Assembly (NCBI RefSeq): GCF_900142545.1
Contig: NZ_FRBF01000026.1
Coordinates: 1-32,760 of the forward strand
Length of the DNA: 32,760 nucleotides
Source of the DNA: Fibrobacter sp. UWT2
GTDB lineage: Bacteria; Fibrobacterota; Fibrobacteria; Fibrobacterales; Fibrobacteraceae
Reading direction: 5' to 3'
The notes beneath the pieces are model-generated. The model worked only from the letters and a program-made list of their open reading frames with translations, made no database searches and was not told where the DNA came from. Position 1 is the first letter of the stretch, and each line of letters opens with the position of its first letter. The translations under genes were made by a program, and so were the position numbers. This document shows, in pieces, positions 30,869 through 32,760 of this stretch.

Positions 30869-32760
30869 ATGCGAAAAAGTTGTTTGGGATTGATTCCGGG
30901 CGCCGTTTTGTCGGCTGCCCTAGGTGTTCACACATACGCGGCGTCGGGTGATGCTTACACATGGCCCGGTTACCGCAGCGACCTGGATTACGACACAAAG
31001 TCTAATCTGGGCGACATTCAGCCGCCGACCAAGTTCAATAACAATTGTTCGGGCGTTACCGGAAAGAAGGCCGGTAAATGGTGGGCGTTTTACTGGGGCA
31101 AGGATCGCGACAGCCGCATTACCGACGTGACGATTGATTCGATCCTCAAGAAGTACGATACCGATTTCGAGTACCTGTACAATGAGATGGGATGGTCGCC
31201 GGATGCCCAGGCGCAAGAAGGCCAGTACAGTGCCGTTTATTACTATGGCTCGGGTACGTGTGCCGGTGGTGCGAAGGACGATACCACGGGTGGTTGGCAG
31301 ACATGGGTGGCGGGCTACACGGCGGTGGCGGCTTCGTTCTATCCGCTCTACAGTTTTAACACGAGTTGTCCCTACCGCGATCGCGTGGCGCAGATGGATG
31401 CGATGATTCACGAGGGAATCCACTCGATGACGAACGGCTACCCTGGCGCAAAGGATGCACACTGGTTCCAAGAAGCGGGTAACACATGGATTCAGCAGGA
31501 TATGTTCAGCCACCGCGATGGTGTATACAGCGGTATGGGATTTCTGAATGCGGCGACGGTTATTGCGCCGTTTATGCCTATTGAAACCTATTCGGGCTGG
31601 CTGATTGACGGCACTTTCGGTGGCCCTGGTGGCGGCGCCGATGACGGTGGCGTGACCGGTAAAAATCAGCGTTACCTGCTGGGTGGTTCGCAGTATAGCA
31701 ACATCTTCCCGACGTTTATCGGAACGTGGATTGGTACGGGGGCTGTGCGCTGGATTTACGGAAACGCTTACGGCAAGACCAAGTACCTGCTTGAAACTTA
31801 CGGTCTCGACAAGGGCCTTGGCGATGCGGGCGTGCGCAGGCTCATTACCGAATTCCGCGCAAGGCTTGCGATGCTCGACATGAAAAAATGGTCTAGCGAA
31901 ATCAAGAACCTGTTGAACCAGCATTTCGGAAGCGACACCTACTGGGAACAGGACATGTGGGACAATAACAGGAAAAGCTACACCTGGACCATGACGCCTT
32001 ACCAGACGGTAACGGAAAGCAACGGTTACCTTGTACCGAATCAGGAAACAACTCCGGGTTGGTCGGGCTCGAACGTGGTGCCGCTGAAGGTACAAAGCGG
32101 CGCTAAAGAAGTGACGGTGAGTTTCTACCCGAACGGCGCGAATTCCAATAACAATAATATGAATTTCTTGCTGTGCTACCGCGCAACTGACGGTACACCT
32201 GTGTACAGCGAACCCATTACGGGTGAAGGCTCCGCGACGCTTCGCCTGGACAAGACGCCTTCTTCGACAAATGGGACGCCGATGGTTTTCGCGGTCATCG
32301 TGAATACGGATTACCAGTACACCGGCAATACAGGAATTCGCAAGCTGCATTACGATTATAAGTTGAAGCTGGAGACGGGCGTGAGTGGCGCAGGAGCGGC
32401 AAACGTCAAGTACTACAATGATTTCAAGCTGGAATACGAGTGGCCCGAAATCGGCGAAACCCCGGTTGCGTCCAGTAGCTCTGTAGCTTCGAGCAGCTCT
32501 GTCGCTCCCGCAAGTTCCAGCAGCGTGGTGGCTTCCAGCAGCTCCGAAAAGATTGTCTTGGACGGTGCCACGACGTACACCATCACGGTGACGCTGCCGA
32601 TTGACGACAATTATGCGACGGTTGCGGCAAAATTTGATGTAAATGAAATCGCGCAAAAGCTTGGACTTACTGCGGCGACTCTTTCCCAGGCGACCTTCTT
32701 TGCCCAGGAAAGCGACGGCAACATGGTGACCAACAGCACCGCCACCGCTCCGGGACACTG
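30869..32760 (+). CDS. secreted protein with zincin motif HEGIH (DUF6055-like), partial
   Basis: Open to the right edge: 630 complete codons without a stop. GGAG (30859-30862) precedes the ATG by 6 nt and the signal peptide ends TYAA (residue 25). Residues about 26-370 look like the DUF6055-type region of Fibrobacter and Bacteroides proteins (family call from memory, moderate certainty). Within it, AMIHEGIHSM holds a textbook HExxH metal site (H181, E182, H185). Sixteen residues later comes HWFQEAGNTW, with E202 as a possible third ligand, an arrangement like gluzincin peptidases. A beta-sandwich follows (about 385-530), then serine-rich linkers (about 535-560). The start of another module (KIVLDGATTYTITVTLP...FDVNEIAQKLGLT) resembles DUF4859. 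Peptidase activity is inferred, not established. Confidence 0.75.
   Translation, partial: MRKSCLGLIPGAVLSAALGVHTYAASGDAYTWPGYRSDLDYDTKSNLGDIQPPTKFNNNCSGVTGKKAGKWWAFYWGKDRDSRITDVTIDSILKKYDTDFEYLYNEMGWSPDAQAQEGQYSAVYYYGSGTCAGGAKDDTTGGWQTWVAGYTAVAASFYPLYSFNTSCPYRDRVAQMDAMIHEGIHSMTNGYPGAKDAHWFQEAGNTWIQQDMFSHRDGVYSGMGFLNAATVIAPFMPIETYSGWLIDGTFGGPGGGADDGGVTGKNQRYLLGGSQYSNIFPTFIGTWIGTGAVRWIYGNAYGKTKYLLETYGLDKGLGDAGVRRLITEFRARLAMLDMKKWSSEIKNLLNQHFGSDTYWEQDMWDNNRKSYTWTMTPYQTVTESNGYLVPNQETTPGWSGSNVVPLKVQSGAKEVTVSFYPNGANSNNNNMNFLLCYRATDGTPVYSEPITGEGSATLRLDKTPSSTNGTPMVFAVIVNTDYQYTGNTGIRKLHYDYKLKLETGVSGAGAANVKYYNDFKLEYEWPEIGETPVASSSSVASSSSVAPASSSSVVASSSSEKIVLDGATTYTITVTLPIDDNYATVAAKFDVNEIAQKLGLTAATLSQATFFAQESDGNMVTNSTATAPGH

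Noticed and set aside
32461..32550. Short repeated units (serine codons AGC/TCC) near the right edge, possible CRISPR or satellite
   Set aside because: They encode the poly-serine linker in frame; units are irregular and there are no spacers.
30920..32758. 612-codon minus-strand open frame at the right edge
   Set aside because: It lies opposite the HEGIH protein, which has a signal peptide, ribosome binding site and coherent domains; the antisense product is low-complexity Arg/His/Val.

Overview
The window looks like a chromosomal segment of a Fibrobacter (Fibrobacterota). Three things suggest this: two regulators of the family first defined as Fibrobacter succinogenes paralogous family TIGR02147, poly-serine linkers ahead of basic C-terminal tails on secreted enzymes, and core promoters of the form TTGACT-N17-TATATT(T). 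Almost every gene encodes a secreted or lipid-anchored protein that attacks pectin, so this is a pectin and rhamnogalacturonan-I (RG-I) depolymerisation island. No RNA gene, CRISPR array, insertion sequence or phage gene was seen.

Layout. 1-333: leader region with a terminator, a possible gene remnant and a good promoter. 334-3243: endo-arabinanase-like GH43 with two uncharacterised C-terminal modules. 3466-6372: PL11 rhamnogalacturonan lyase. 6590-11073: two-gene operon of PL1-like pectate lyases. 11159-12826 (minus): CE12 rhamnogalacturonan acetylesterase, divergent from 13003-15928, a TIGR02147 regulator coupled to a LamG lipoprotein. 16102-21335: operon of three GH43 arabinan-active enzymes, possibly ending in a 28-residue membrane peptide (21339-21425). 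21594-25004: GH53 galactanase plus a PL9 lyase. 25070-25918 (minus): a second TIGR02147 regulator, divergent from a second LamG lipoprotein (26048-27676). 27849-30761: PL9 plus PL1 operon. 30869 to the right edge: a secreted protein with a zincin-type HEGIH motif, cut by the window.

Together the enzymes would cut homogalacturonan (PL1, PL9), the RG-I backbone (PL11, CE12, PL9) and arabinan and galactan side chains (GH43, GH53). No SusC/SusD pair, transporter, uronate pathway or cytoplasmic hydrolase is visible, so the segment looks built to strip pectin outside the cell rather than to import it.

The most interesting signal is regulatory. A 17-bp direct-repeat motif (TAGTA-N7-TAGTA) occurs five times, all intergenic, at the apparent core promoters of CE12, the first TIGR02147 gene, the GH43 operon and the GH53 operon. 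With the two TIGR02147/LamG-lipoprotein pairs, this suggests a Fibrobacter-type sensing and control circuit for pectin enzymes. Other notable non-coding signals are a G-quadruplex motif competing with alternative hairpins in a pectate lyase leader, GTTGTC/GACAAC dyads at four sites, and a nearly duplicated promoter block.
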